Positions 44,139 to 55,040 of a stretch of DNA of 64,000 bases are shown here, piece after piece (positions within the stretch are counted from its first letter, which is position 1; every line of letters begins with the position of its first letter). A model generated the notes under the pieces. That model had not been told where the DNA came from and made no database searches. It saw only the letters and a list, made by a program, of their open reading frames with translations. A program made the position numbers and the translations under genes. Origin of the DNA: Gluconacetobacter entanii (lineage in GTDB: Bacteria > Pseudomonadota > Alphaproteobacteria > Acetobacterales > Acetobacteraceae); assembly GCF_003206495.1 (NCBI RefSeq), contig NZ_NKUF01000014.1:16571-80570 (forward strand), given 5' to 3'.

Positions 44139-44675
44139 TCAGCGCGGGGCCAGCACCATGATCATCTGGCGATTTTCGAGCTTGGGCATATGCTCGACCT
44201 TCGCGATTTCATCCATTTCGTTGCGCACGCGCTCCAGCACCTTGATGCCCAGATCCTGATGCGCCATTTCGCGACCACGAAAACGCAGGGTTACCTTGAC
44301 CTTGTCGCCTTCGCCGATGAAGCTCTTCATCGCCCGCATCTTCACCTGGTAGTCATTTTCGTCGATGTTCGGACGAACCTTGACTTCCTTGATTTCGATG
44401 ACTTTCTGCTTCTTGCGGGCTTCGTTGCGCTTCTTCTGCTGCTCGTACTTGAACTTCCCGTAATCGATAATCTTCGCGACGGGCGGCTCGGCGTTCGGGC
44501 TGATTTCCAGCAGGTCGAGACCGGATGCATAGGCGCGGGCAAGGGCGTCACGCATCGGCATGATTCCCAGCATTTCGCCGTCGGCATCGATCAGGCGGAC
44601 CTGCGGAACGCGTATCTCCTCATTGACACGGGGCCCCTCTCGGTTCGGCGGAGTGGGCATCGGGGGTCTGGCTAT
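44139..44675 (-). CDS. infC: Translation initiation factor IF-3, likely AUA start
   Basis: IF-3 monitors start-codon/anticodon pairing on the 30S subunit. All of the family is visible: [84 protein letters not shown] and [11 protein letters not shown]. The start is unusual. An AGGAG Shine-Dalgarno (44686-44682) abuts an ATG at 44681 with no spacer, but sits 6 bases before an ATA at 44675; non-canonical AUU/AUC/AUA starts are known for infC because they let IF-3 repress its own translation. I therefore use 44675. The gene follows thrS, as usual, but rpmI and rplT do not follow. Confidence 0.93.
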   Translation of the reverse strand: MARPPMPTPPNREGPRVNEEIRVPQVRLIDADGEMLGIMPMRDALARAYASGLDLLEISPNAEPPVAKIIDYGKFKYEQQKKRNEARKKQKVIEIKEVKVRPNIDENDYQVKMRAMKSFIGEGDKVKVTLRFRGREMAHQDLGIKVLERVRNEMDEIAKVEHMPKLENRQMIMVLAPR

Positions 44676-44938
44676 GGTCATCTCCTGTGACTGTGTATTC
44701 AGATCGTCGCGGCGGCCACCGGCCCCACGCCGAAATGCGCCCGGGACTCCGGACGATATGACGGCGCGAAATCACGCGGACGCTGCTGATGTGGCAATAT
44801 GTGGCGCAAACACAAGGGCCAGATCAAGTCTTGTGTGCAATCCCCCGGACGGGGCCAGCCATGCATGCACCGCACGCGGCCCCCTGCCGGGCGCAGGCGG
44901 CGGAATGTTTCAAACACTCGCCCTGTGAAACATAATGA
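44676..44938 (-). promoter_or_regulatory. infC leader / thrS-infC intergenic region
   Basis: Together with the repeat element this makes 371 bp between thrS and infC, long for the pair. A short inverted repeat GTTTCA/TGAAAC (44908-44932) is visible. It could carry an infC promoter or a regulatory leader; I see no known riboswitch or T-box. Confidence 0.35.
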
Positions 44939-45020
44939 AAAAGTTTTTGGTGAAGCTTTTTCCAAAAAGCTTCAAGGAACGCCGCCTTTTTGAAAAAAGG
45001 CGGCACCAAAAAACTTTTAT
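44939..45020. repeat. Intergenic three-stem repeat element, copy B
   Basis: The cleanest copy (82 bp). Outer arms AAAAGTTTTTGGTG and CACCAAAAAACTTTT pair; inside lie hairpin 1, GAAGCTTTTT-CC-AAAAAGCTTC, and hairpin 2, GCCGCCTTTTT...AAAAAAGGCGGC. It lies between thrS and infC, 26 bp after the thrS stop. Confidence 0.85.
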
Positions 45021-45046
45021 CTGTTTGTTATCAAGGGTTTATTAAA

Positions 45047-46975
45047 TCAGGACGACCGCAGGTCCGGCGGGGTCGCCTCATGCGCAAGGGCCTTCACCGC
45101 CTCGTCCAGCGGCAGGATATCCTGCGCCTTGCCACCAAGACGGCGCAGGGCAACGGTGTGGTCCTCCGCCTCCTTGCGGCCCACCACCAGGATGACAGGC
45201 ACACGGGCCAGGCTGTGTTCACGAATCTTGGCGTTGATCTTCTCGTTGCGCACATCGGCCTCCACCACGAGACCGGCCGCCTGCAACTTCTCCACCACCT
45301 CGCGGGCATAGGGTTCGGCGTCCGTCACGATGGAGGCGACGACAACCTGCACCGGGGCCAGCCACATCGGGAATCGTCCCGCATGCTGTTCGATCAGGAT
45401 GCCAAGGAACCGCTCGAACGACCCAAGGATCGCACGATGCAGCATCACCGGGCGATGACGCGCGCTGTCTTCACCGACATAGGACGCATCAAGCCGTTCG
45501 GGCAGCACGTAATCGACCTGCAGCGTCCCGCACTGCCAGTCGCGGCCGATGGCGTCACGCAGCACGAATTCCAGCTTCGGGCCATAGAACGCGCCTTCGC
45601 CGGGATTGTGCTCATATTCGACGCCCGCCATGTCGCAGGCGACCTTCAGCGCGTTTTCCGCGCGGTCCCATGTCGCATCGTCACCGGAACGCTGTTCGGG
45701 GCGATCGGCAAATTTGACGCGGAAATGCTCGAACCCGAGATCCTTGTACACGGCGGAGAGCATGCGCACGAAGCGCGCGGTCTCGTCCGCGATCTGGTCC
45801 TCGGTGCAGAAGATGTGCGCGTCATCCTGCGTGAAGCCACGCACGCGCATGATCCCATGCAGCGCGCCCGAAGGTTCATAGCGGTGGCATGCGCCGAATT
45901 CCGCCATGCGCAGCGGCAGTTCGCGATAGGAGCGCAGTCCGTGGCGGAATATCTGCACATGGCACGGGCAGTTCATCGGCTTGAGCGCGAGGGTCTTGTC
46001 CTCGTCCTCCACCGTGGCGATGAACATGTGCTCGCGATACTTGTCCCAGTGACCCGAGGCCTCCCACAGGCCGCGATCGACCAGTTGCGGCGTGCGGACT
46101 TCCTGATACCCGTTACGGTTCTGCGCGCGACGCATGTAATCCTGCAGCACCGAATACAGCCGCCAGCCCTTGGGGTGCCAGAAGATCTGGCCCACGGCCT
46201 CCTCCTGGATATGGAACAGGTCCATCTCGCGGCCGATGCGGCGATGGTCGCGCCGTTCGGCCTCCTCAAGCTGATGGAGGTGCGCGTCGAGTTCCTTCTG
46301 GTCGCGCCATGCGGTGCCATAGATGCGCGTCAGCATGGGATTGCGGTGATCGCCACGCCAGTACGCGCCCGCCACCTTCATCAGGCGGAACGCCTTGCCG
46401 ATGTCTCCCGTGCTGCGCAGGTGCGGCCCACGGCACAGGTCCAGCCATTCGCCCTGCCGGTAGATGGAGATCTCCTCGTCCTCGGGCAGGTCGCGGATCA
46501 GTTCGGCCTTGAAGCGCTCGCCCCGGTCCTCGAAGAAACGGATCGCCTCCTCGCGCGGCCAGGTTTCGCGCGTGAACGGCGTGTTGGCGTCGATCAGTTC
46601 GCGCATGCGCGTTTCGATGCGGGGGAAGTCTTCCGGCGTGAACGGCTCATTGCGATAGAAATCGTAATAGAAGCCATTTTCGATCGACGGGCCGATGGTC
46701 ACCTGCGTTCCCGGCCACAGCGACTGTACCGCCTCCGCCAGCACATGGGCGGCGTCATGGCGGATCATCTCCAGCGACTCGGTATCCTTGCGGGTGATGA
46801 AACGGACATGCGCGTCGTGGTCGATCTCGCGGCCGATATCCATCAGGCGGCCGTCCACTTCCATCGCAAGGGCCGCACGCGCAAGGCCCGCGCCAATGGA
46901 CTGCGCCACCGTAGTGCCCGTCACCGCCCCGTCAAAGCGGCGTACGGATCCGTCAGGCAGGGTGATGGCAGGCAT
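45047..46975 (-). CDS. thrS: Threonyl-tRNA synthetase
   Basis: Class II synthetase charging tRNA-Thr. The N-terminal TGS domain starts [13 protein letters not shown]; the editing domain has [11 protein letters not shown]; the catalytic core carries the zinc cysteine in [11 protein letters not shown] and motif 2 in [15 protein letters not shown]; the anticodon-binding domain is at the C-terminus. Length 642 residues, typical. GGAG lies 9 bases before the ATG. It is downstream of a GT9 glycosyltransferase gene on the same strand and upstream of infC. Confidence 0.97.
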   Translation of the reverse strand: MPAITLPDGSVRRFDGAVTGTTVAQSIGAGLARAALAMEVDGRLMDIGREIDHDAHVRFITRKDTESLEMIRHDAAHVLAEAVQSLWPGTQVTIGPSIENGFYYDFYRNEPFTPEDFPRIETRMRELIDANTPFTRETWPREEAIRFFEDRGERFKAELIRDLPEDEEISIYRQGEWLDLCRGPHLRSTGDIGKAFRLMKVAGAYWRGDHRNPMLTRIYGTAWRDQKELDAHLHQLEEAERRDHRRIGREMDLFHIQEEAVGQIFWHPKGWRLYSVLQDYMRRAQNRNGYQEVRTPQLVDRGLWEASGHWDKYREHMFIATVEDEDKTLALKPMNCPCHVQIFRHGLRSYRELPLRMAEFGACHRYEPSGALHGIMRVRGFTQDDAHIFCTEDQIADETARFVRMLSAVYKDLGFEHFRVKFADRPEQRSGDDATWDRAENALKVACDMAGVEYEHNPGEGAFYGPKLEFVLRDAIGRDWQCGTLQVDYVLPERLDASYVGEDSARHRPVMLHRAILGSFERFLGILIEQHAGRFPMWLAPVQVVVASIVTDAEPYAREVVEKLQAAGLVVEADVRNEKINAKIREHSLARVPVILVVGRKEAEDHTVALRRLGGKAQDILPLDEAVKALAHEATPPDLRSS

Positions 46976-47016
46976 GTTCTGGTGCTCCGATAAGAATATG
47001 TCACGCTGTAATGGCG

Positions 47017-47919
47017 TCAGCCGAGCGCGGCTGCAACCCTGTCAATGTGCAATGTGGCCAGATCGTGCGCCCACAATGTCCTGACCTGCCCCGGCGTACG
47101 GCCCAGCGGCGCGATGAGCGCGGGGTTGCCAGCGCGCGAAAACAGCACGACACACGGCGTTCCCATCACGGCGGCCAGGTGCATGGGCCCGGTATCATTG
47201 CCCACCGCGGCAGTGGCCCGCGCCGCCACCCCCCCAAGGTCAAGCAGCGAGGTCCGTCCCGTCAGGTCCAGCGTCGCATCGCACGCGGCCGTAATGGTGG
47301 CGGCCAGCGGCGCGTCGGCCTGCGTGCCGATGACGACCGGCCGCAACCCGCGCGCCCACAACCGCACGGCAAGCCCCGCAAAACGTTCCACGGGCCAGCG
47401 CTTGACCGGATGCGCCGCCGACGTCCCCGGCACCAGCAGCACATATGGCCCCGGCAGGCACGGGCCATATCCCGCCAGCCACGAGATGTCGGCATCCGGC
47501 ACCTCCGCAATGCCCGCGCGGCGCAACTGGTCACGCTGGCGCGCGCGGTTGTGCATGGCCTTGCGCTGCGGGTTGTCATGACGGAGCAGCGCCCCACGGG
47601 CGATGCCCGACCATGCGCGATGGCCCGACAGGTGGAAATAGCGCGTGGTGCGGCCGGATGTCTGTAGGTCGTAGATGAAATCATACTGCCGCAGCAGCGT
47701 GCGCATCGCCATGACCGCACGCAGGTTGCGCCATGATGCGCGCATATCGACGCGCACGTCGTCGAACCATGGCGATGCGCGGGCGAGTTCGACAAAGGGC
47801 GGCGTCGTCAGCAGCGTCACGCTGTCATTGCGATGATGTTCACGAATGGCCGCAAAGGGGGCAAAGGACTGAACGAAGTCCCCCAGGGCGCCCAGACGGA
47901 TCACAAGGATACGCCGCAT
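47017..47919 (-). CDS. Glycosyltransferase family 9 (heptosyltransferase-like)
   Basis: 300-residue cytoplasmic enzyme resembling ADP-heptose:LPS heptosyltransferases. The N-terminus [16 protein letters not shown] contains the catalytic aspartate motif of GT9, and the C-terminal domain has [31 protein letters not shown], the sugar-nucleotide binding signature. A role in lipopolysaccharide core building is likely; the exact sugar is not determined. The start at 47919 has AAAGG 6 bases upstream. It ends 41 bp before thrS on the same strand. Confidence 0.85.
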   Translation of the reverse strand: MRRILVIRLGALGDFVQSFAPFAAIREHHRNDSVTLLTTPPFVELARASPWFDDVRVDMRASWRNLRAVMAMRTLLRQYDFIYDLQTSGRTTRYFHLSGHRAWSGIARGALLRHDNPQRKAMHNRARQRDQLRRAGIAEVPDADISWLAGYGPCLPGPYVLLVPGTSAAHPVKRWPVERFAGLAVRLWARGLRPVVIGTQADAPLAATITAACDATLDLTGRTSLLDLGGVAARATAAVGNDTGPMHLAAVMGTPCVVLFSRAGNPALIAPLGRTPGQVRTLWAHDLATLHIDRVAAALG

Positions 47920-47965
47920 ACACAACCTTTCGCACCGGGATTGAAACAACCCGTTGATAGAGGGA

Positions 47966-48007
47966 TGAAAGTTTTCGGGTATCGCCTTTTTTCAAAAAGG
48001 CGATATT
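47966..48007 (+). repeat. Left half-copy of the intergenic element
   Basis: GAAAGTTTTCGGGT followed by a hairpin TATCGCCTTTTTT-C-AAAAAGGCGATA. It resembles the left outer arm plus one hairpin of the complete element, without the second hairpin and right arm. It lies between the GT9 gene and the TPR gene. Confidence 0.4.
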
Positions 48008-48019
48008 TCCTGAAGCGGT

Positions 48020-49096
48020 TCAGGGCGCCGCCGGGTCGGCCTCCAGCAGGGAAAGGTCCTGCCGGGCGAGGTCCGCCTCATGCGAATCGGGAGCCAGCGC
48101 GATCACCTGCTGCCAGTCGGCGCGGGCTTCCTCCATCTTTCCCTGGCGTTCATGCAGGATGCCGCATTCCAGTTCGGCGGCCACGTTATGCGGGGCCTGC
48201 TGCAATGCGGCGGTGATGTCCGTCGCGGCAAGGTCGATCTGGCCCAGTTCGCGGTTGGCGGCGGCGCGCGTCACCAGCGCATCCACCCGCAGCGTGGCAT
48301 CGTCAGGCAGCGGCGTCAGGTCGGATATCGCCTGCTGCGCCATGCCCATATCCACGGAAATCCGCGCATGGATCACCAGCAGCGTCATGTCGTGCGGATC
48401 AAGCCACAGCCCGTATGTCGCACTGTCGAGCGCCTGGCGCGGGCTGTCATTGGCCTGCCACGCCCGTGCGGCTTCCTCGGCCACATGGGCGCGACGACGC
48501 AGGGACTCGGGCGTGTCATGGCGCGCGTCCTCCGCCCCGCCCGGCGCACTGGCGGGCGCACCGGCGGGCGCACCGGCAACCTGTGACGGGGCGTGGGCGG
48601 CGTCGCCATGCGGCCAGTGCGTGATATGCGACAGGCGATCGAGGGTGGCCGCCGCATCGCCCACGTCACCAAGCGCCATTTCCGCCAGCGCCCCGCAATA
48701 TTCGGCCTCCGCCCCGCCGCCATGCTCCTGCCAGTCGTCGGCATAGTCACGGGTGCCATCGGGATCATCGGACAGGTGCGACTGGCACGTGGCGAAGGAA
48801 AATTCCTGCCCTGTCCCCGCCCTGCCGCCGCCGGCCTGCGACGCGCCCCCCGCACGGGCGGACGGGCCGCCGGGCCGGGGGGCATGGGGCGTGCCCGTCG
48901 CACCGGCGGCATCGGCCCCCACGACCGTGGCGCGCGCGCTGCCGCCCGCCGACTCCAGCGCCATGACCATCATCCCCACCTGCATGGCACGCATGCACAA
49001 CATCCGCCAACGGAGCGTACCGGCCCCGCATGGGGCGCGACGCGGCGCGGGACTCCGCAGGCGGGCGGGCGGAAACATGCATGTGAAAACTATCAT
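48020..49096 (-). CDS. Exported TPR-repeat protein
   Basis: 358 residues. An AAGGA site 6 bases before the ATG at 49096 supports this start, giving a long hydrophobic/basic leader (signal-like region about 25-55). A low-complexity Gly/Ala/Ser segment follows, then a helical region with at least three tetratricopeptide-like repeats (about 205-350), e.g. LDSATYGLWLDPHDMTLLVIHARI and ALQQAPHNVAAELECGILHERQGKMEEARADW. TPR proteins mediate protein-protein contacts; the partner is unknown. Divergent from the GT4 gene. Confidence 0.7.
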   Translation of the reverse strand: MIVFTCMFPPARLRSPAPRRAPCGAGTLRWRMLCMRAMQVGMMVMALESAGGSARATVVGADAAGATGTPHAPRPGGPSARAGGASQAGGGRAGTGQEFSFATCQSHLSDDPDGTRDYADDWQEHGGGAEAEYCGALAEMALGDVGDAAATLDRLSHITHWPHGDAAHAPSQVAGAPAGAPASAPGGAEDARHDTPESLRRRAHVAEEAARAWQANDSPRQALDSATYGLWLDPHDMTLLVIHARISVDMGMAQQAISDLTPLPDDATLRVDALVTRAAANRELGQIDLAATDITAALQQAPHNVAAELECGILHERQGKMEEARADWQQVIALAPDSHEADLARQDLSLLEADPAAP

Positions 49097-49211
49097 AATG
49101 GTTCCTTAGTCGCCCCACGCTCCGCCAAGGTCAATTGCCTCGACACCACGATACGCCCCGGTGTTGCAACAGACGGTGCAGAACTATCTCTTACGTGATA
49201 CACATTCCGAA

Positions 49212-50447
49212 ATGGAATTCGCGACCACACGCCCCGTCATTCTCCAGGTCCTGCCCGCGCTTGAATCGGGCGGCATCGAACAGGGCACCATCGAAATGGC
49301 CGCGGCCATCACGCAGGCGGGGGGCACGGCCCTGGTCGCCAGCGCGGGCGGGCGGCTGATCCCGCGCCTGCGTTATGTCGGGGCGACGCCCGTCCATCTG
49401 GACCTGCGGCCGAAAAACCCGATTTCCATCCTGCGCAATGCCCTGCGCCTGGGGCAGATCATCCGCGAACATTCCGTCAGCCTCGTGCATGCGCGTTCAC
49501 GCGCGCCGGCATGGGCCGCCGCCTCCGCCTGCCGGCGCACGGGCGTGCCGCTGGTGACGACGTGGCATGGCGTCTATGGCAACAACATCCCCGGCAAGCG
49601 CCGCTACAACGCCGTCATGGCGTCGGGGCAGCGCGTCATCGCCGTCAGCGAATACATCGCGCAGCGCCTGCGCACGGAATACAGGGTGGGTGACGACCGC
49701 CTGCGCCTGATCCCGCGCGGGGCGGACATCACGCGTTTCGACCCTTACGGCGTGCGCGGCAACCGGGTGCAGAACCTGCTGGACCAGTGGGACCTGCCCG
49801 AACATGCCGCCATCATCGTGCTGCCGGGCCGGATCACGCCGTGGAAGGGGCAGATGCTGCTGCTTGACGCGCTGGCGCAGATGGAACGCACCGGCGGGTG
49901 CGGGCGCGACTGGATCTGCGTCTTCGTCGGCGACGCGAAGGAGCGTGACAAACATACGCAGGCCCTCGTGGACAGGACGCGCAGGGAGGGACTGCGTGAA
50001 CGGGTGCGCTTTACCGGACACTGCGCCGACATGCCGGCGGTGATGATGCTGGCGGATGTCGTGGTCGTGCCCTCGCTGCGGCCCGAACCCTTTGGCCGCG
50101 TGGTGGTGGAGGCACAGGCCATGGGCCGCCCCGTCGTGGTGGCCGCCCATGGCGCGGCGCTGGAAACGGTGGAGGACGGGGTCACCGGCTTCACCTTCCC
50201 GCCCGGCGACGTCACCGCACTGGCGGAGGCGGTGTGCACCGCGCTGTGCATGACGCCGGAACAGCACGCGCTGATGGCGACCCACGCGCGCGAGAATGTC
50301 ATGGCGCATTACACCAGCCACGGCATGCAGTACGCGACCCTGTCGGTCTATGACGAACTGCTGCATACCCACATGGCGGAGACGTTCCTGTACAATACCG
50401 GCCTGGTCGCAGCCGATCATGACCTGGAGCAGCAGCAGGCGTCCTGA
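49212..50447 (+). CDS. Glycosyltransferase family 4
   Basis: GT-B fold glycosyltransferase of 411 residues. N-terminal domain VILQVLPALESGGIEQGTIEMA; C-terminal donor-binding domain with VLPGRITPWKGQ, RFTGHCADMPAVMMLADVVVVPSLRPEPFGRVVVEAQAMGRPV, the EPFG glutamate region typical of family 4. Probably adds a sugar to a cell-surface polysaccharide or LPS. The GTG at 49161 extends it by 17 residues that look unconserved, so the ATG at 49212 is preferred though neither has a strong ribosome-binding site. It is followed by a Rieske oxygenase gene. Confidence 0.85.
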   Translation: MEFATTRPVILQVLPALESGGIEQGTIEMAAAITQAGGTALVASAGGRLIPRLRYVGATPVHLDLRPKNPISILRNALRLGQIIREHSVSLVHARSRAPAWAAASACRRTGVPLVTTWHGVYGNNIPGKRRYNAVMASGQRVIAVSEYIAQRLRTEYRVGDDRLRLIPRGADITRFDPYGVRGNRVQNLLDQWDLPEHAAIIVLPGRITPWKGQMLLLDALAQMERTGGCGRDWICVFVGDAKERDKHTQALVDRTRREGLRERVRFTGHCADMPAVMMLADVVVVPSLRPEPFGRVVVEAQAMGRPVVVAAHGAALETVEDGVTGFTFPPGDVTALAEAVCTALCMTPEQHALMATHARENVMAHYTSHGMQYATLSVYDELLHTHMAETFLYNTGLVAADHDLEQQQAS

Positions 50448-50701
50448 CAGGCCCCGGCATGGATGTAACGGCGCGTCCGCGCGCAGTCTGGCACGCCTGG
50501 GCGCATGCGGCATTGATCTGCCGCACCGCCTGCGGGCATGGGGCCGCAGCCTCCCCCGCACGACATATGGCGTATGCGCTGAGGGGATTTACAACGCGCA
50601 AGGCGATTGAAATTCTTGTGCAAGGACTTCATGGATACGCCATGCAACCGGATGACGTAAGATCCGCAGATCATAACAAACAGGAATTTCGGGGCCTCAA
50701 C

Positions 50702-51892
50702 ATGAGCGATACACTTTCTGTCCAGACGGAGGCCCCGGCGCGGGACCGGACCACCACCACGACACCGGCGGAACCCGCCGTGCATGCAGCACCCGGCACC
50801 GACCTGCGCACCGTCGATGCGGATCCCGATTTCTGGTATCCCGTCGCGTGGTCGTCGCAGGTGCGCAAGGGCAAGACGTTCGGCGTGCGTTACGCGGGCG
50901 TGCCCATCGCGCTGGTCCGGCCGGAGGAAGGCAGCGTCTTTGCGCTGTATGACCGCTGCCCCCACCGTCAGGTGCCGCTGAGCAAGGGGACCGTCAACGG
51001 GCAGACCGTGCGCTGCTGCTACCATGGCTGGGCCTTCGGGCGTTCGGGCCGCTGCATCGACGTGCCGTATCTGGGCAAGGGCGAGCTGCCCAACGGCGTG
51101 CGCACCTATCCCTGCCGGGAGGCCGGCGGCCTTGTCTTCATTTTCCCCGGTGACCCGGCAAAGGCCGACACCGTGCCCTTCCCCAAGCTGGGCAGCGTGG
51201 ACAACCCCGCCTACAAGACCAAGAATTTCAGCCCGCGCGTCGGCTGCCACTACACGTTCATGCATGAAAACCTGATGGACATGAACCATCAGTTCCTGCA
51301 CCGCCGCCAGATGGGCCAGATCAAGGCCCGCTTCCTGGGGCAGGACAAGGGCGAGAACTTCATCGAGGCGCGCTACAGCTTCATGCGCAGCGCGGGGCAG
51401 CAGCCCCTGGCCGAACGCCTGATCTTTGGCAAGCACAAGGACCTCAACGGCGCGGAACAGCCTGTCGAGGAGGTCGTGACCATCCGCACGACCTACCCGT
51501 ACCAGACGCTGCAGATCCGCGACAAGGACGGCGACCTGATCATGGACCTGTGGACTTCCTATGTCCCGGTGGACAAGGAACAGCGCGTGACGCAGTCCTT
51601 TGGCCTGCTGTCGGTGCTGCGCCCGCAGACGCCGCTGCTGATCGACCTGATCTGGCCCGCGCTGGGCTGGTTCACCAACCGCATCTTCCTTGAGGACAAG
51701 GATATCGTGGAACTGGAACAGCAGGCGTGGAACGAACAGGGCGGCGACCGCAACGTGGAGATCTTCCCCGTGGTCAAGGCGCTGCGTGAACTGCTGACGC
51801 GCTGTGGCGTGCCGGCTGGCAAGGGCATGCCCGAGACGACCAATCCCGACACCACGACCACGACGCCGCCGGTCGCCACCGGCGTGGCCTGA
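50702..51892 (+). CDS. Rieske non-heme iron oxygenase, alpha-subunit type
   Basis: 396 residues. The Rieske 2Fe-2S site is C86-P-H88 and C105-C-Y-H108 (CPHR ... CCYHGW, 16-residue spacing). The mononuclear iron site is in HENLMDMNHQFLHR (Asp-x2-His-x4-His). The Thr-rich N- and C-terminal tails are probably disordered. Such single-component oxygenases use a separate reductase, not seen here. The substrate is unknown; vanillate/aromatic demethylases and lipid-modifying enzymes belong to the same superfamily. The ATG at 50702 was chosen as the start of the conserved protein; the longer frame upstream is not conserved. Confidence 0.85.
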   Translation: MSDTLSVQTEAPARDRTTTTTPAEPAVHAAPGTDLRTVDADPDFWYPVAWSSQVRKGKTFGVRYAGVPIALVRPEEGSVFALYDRCPHRQVPLSKGTVNGQTVRCCYHGWAFGRSGRCIDVPYLGKGELPNGVRTYPCREAGGLVFIFPGDPAKADTVPFPKLGSVDNPAYKTKNFSPRVGCHYTFMHENLMDMNHQFLHRRQMGQIKARFLGQDKGENFIEARYSFMRSAGQQPLAERLIFGKHKDLNGAEQPVEEVVTIRTTYPYQTLQIRDKDGDLIMDLWTSYVPVDKEQRVTQSFGLLSVLRPQTPLLIDLIWPALGWFTNRIFLEDKDIVELEQQAWNEQGGDRNVEIFPVVKALRELLTRCGVPAGKGMPETTNPDTTTTTPPVATGVA

Positions 51893-51988
51893 CACCCGGA
51901 TCAACGCGACGCCGCACATTCCCGCCCCGCCGCACCGGTCCCCCATGGCCGGCATGGCGGGGCGGTCCTGACATTGGGCCATCCCCGC

Positions 51989-52219
51989 ATGACAGACGAG
52001 ACCCCGCCCCCCGGCCGGGCGAAAGCCGAAAGCGCACGTGCCGAGGCCGCCCGCCTTGCCCGCCAGCAGCGCGAGGCGCAGGCCCTGCGCGACAACCTGC
52101 GCCGCCGCAAGCAGCAGAGCCGCGCCCGCACCGCGCCGGATGCCGCCGCCACGCCCGACGTCCTGCCCGACGCCCCGACGGCCACGCCGTCGCCACGGGA
52201 CGACGCCCCCTCCACATAA
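51989..52219 (+). CDS. Small basic, Ala/Arg-rich protein
   Basis: 76 residues: an amphipathic helical core (ARAEAARLARQQREAQALRDNLRRRKQQSR) flanked by disordered Pro/Ala/Asp-rich ends. No named domain was recognised, but short proteins of this look (EALRANLRRRK pattern) occur in other alphaproteobacteria, so a real gene is likely. No strong ribosome-binding site is visible for the ATG at 51989. dcd follows 112 bp downstream. Confidence 0.5.
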   Translation: MTDETPPPGRAKAESARAEAARLARQQREAQALRDNLRRRKQQSRARTAPDAAATPDVLPDAPTATPSPRDDAPST

Positions 52220-52331
52220 AGCCGTTACGCCTGCGCATAACACGATTGCGCGACTCGGCCGCCTTCGGTAGTGGTCGCTGCTCGCCCCGCGGCGGGACGG
52301 CCCCGCCACGACGCACGAAGAAATGGACCTC

Positions 52332-52886
52332 ATGCCAATAATGCCTGACACATGGATTCGCCGCATGGCCGTCGAATCCGGCATGATCGAACCCTTCGTC
52401 GAAAAACAGAACCGCGAGGGCGTGATCTCCTACGGCCTGTCCTCCTATGGCTATGACGCGCGCGTGGCATCGGAATTCAAGATTTTCACCGACGTGGACA
52501 ACGCGGTGGTGGACCCCAAGAACTTCGCCGAAAACAGCTTCGTCACCCGTCATGGCGCCTCCTGCACCATCCCGCCGCACAGCTTCGTGCTGGCGCATAC
52601 GGTGGAATATTTCCGCATCCCGCGCGACACGCTTGTCGTCTGCCTTGGCAAGTCCACCTATGCCCGGTGCGGCATCATCGTGAACGTGACGCCGCTGGAG
52701 CCGGAATGGGAAGGGCAGGTCACGATCGAAATCAGCAACACCACCCCCCTGCCCGCGCGCATCTATGCCAACGAAGGCATCTGCCAGTTCCTGTTCTTTC
52801 AGGGGGCATCGCCGTGCGAGGTCAGCTATGCCGACCGGGCGGGCAAATATATGGGACAGCGCGGCGTCGCCCCGCCACGGATGTAG
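52332..52886 (+). CDS. dcd: dCTP deaminase
   Basis: Makes dUTP from dCTP for thymidylate synthesis. The protein shows [42 protein letters not shown], the catalytic region [26 protein letters not shown] and the C-terminal KYMGQRG. The 184 residues (from the ATG at 52332; an ATG at 52323 would add three) are typical. It precedes murA by 12 bp, so the two are co-transcribed. Confidence 0.95.
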   Translation: MPIMPDTWIRRMAVESGMIEPFVEKQNREGVISYGLSSYGYDARVASEFKIFTDVDNAVVDPKNFAENSFVTRHGASCTIPPHSFVLAHTVEYFRIPRDTLVVCLGKSTYARCGIIVNVTPLEPEWEGQVTIEISNTTPLPARIYANEGICQFLFFQGASPCEVSYADRAGKYMGQRGVAPPRM

Positions 52887-52898
52887 GAGAGCAGGGCC

Positions 52899-54161
<1,263 letters not shown>

Positions 54162-54326
54162 AACCCCGCAAAAGACCGGCGCGACCGGCCGTGCAAAAGG
54201 GCTGTCGTGCGAAAAGCGCCCTTTCTGCATGGGGGCACAGTGTGGTATGCGCGCAGGCGACATGTTGCGCCTGTCACGCCTGTTGTGATGCGGTCCGGGC
54301 GCGTTTCCTCTTGTTCGGAGAATGCA

Positions 54327-55040
54327 GTGACCGTCCTGACCCCGGCCTCCAGTCTTGTCCCGGAAACTGACAGCCCGATGATCATCGCCCTGCCAAAGGG
54401 CCGCATCCTCAAGGCCGCGACACCGCTGCTGAAGGCGGCGGGCATCGTCCCCGGCCCCGATTTCACCGACGACCGCAGCCGCCTGCTGCGCTTTCCCACC
54501 AATGACCCGCAGATCGACGTGGTGCGCGTGCGCTCGTTCGATGTCGCGACATTCGTGGCCTTTGGTGGCGCGCAGGTGGGGCTGTGCGGGGCGGACGTGC
54601 TGATGGAATTCGACTACCCCGAAATCTATGCGCCACTCGACCTTGGCATCGGGGGCTGCCGCATCTCCATCGCGCAGCCACGCGGCAGCACCCTGTCGGA
54701 CGATCCGGAGCGCTGGTCGCAGGTGCGGGTCGCGACCAAATACCCCTCCATCACGCGGCGGCATTTCGCGGCGCAGGGGATCAACGCCGATATCGTGCAC
54801 CTGCATGGGGCCATGGAACTTGCCCCCGTGCTGGGGCTGTCGCACCTGATCGTGGACCTTGTGGATACCGGGTCCACCCTGCGGGCCAACGGGCTGGAGG
54901 AAGTGCGCACCATCGCCAATGTCACCAGCCGCCTGATCGTCAACCGCACGGCGTTCAAGACGCAGCCCGAACGTATCGGGGGCATCATCAACCGTTTCCG
55001 CCAGGCCCTTGCGTCCGGCACGACACAGACCGAGGGATAA
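54327..55040 (+). CDS. hisG: ATP phosphoribosyltransferase, short form
   Basis: First enzyme of histidine synthesis. Motifs LPKGRILKAATPLLKAAG, GLCGADVLMEF and LVDTGSTLRANGL are present. At 237 residues it is the short type that lacks the C-terminal regulatory domain and normally needs HisZ, which is not in this window. I chose the GTG at 54327, which has a GGAG site 6 bases upstream; the core starts at MIIALPKG. Its stop overlaps the hisD start by one base. Confidence 0.93.
   Translation: MTVLTPASSLVPETDSPMIIALPKGRILKAATPLLKAAGIVPGPDFTDDRSRLLRFPTNDPQIDVVRVRSFDVATFVAFGGAQVGLCGADVLMEFDYPEIYAPLDLGIGGCRISIAQPRGSTLSDDPERWSQVRVATKYPSITRRHFAAQGINADIVHLHGAMELAPVLGLSHLIVDLVDTGSTLRANGLEEVRTIANVTSRLIVNRTAFKTQPERIGGIINRFRQALASGTTQTEG

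Noticed and set aside
44676..44938. Ribosomal-protein autoregulatory leader or T-box before infC
   Set aside because: No T-box or known leader pattern is visible; only a short inverted repeat, and rpmI/rplT are absent.
44990..46993. 667-codon plus-strand frame opposite thrS
   Set aside because: Shadow of thrS; thrS has all class II motifs.
47980..48005. Hairpin as terminator of the TPR gene
   Set aside because: It lacks a T run in the direction of that transcript and matches the intergenic repeat; kept as a repeat half-copy instead.
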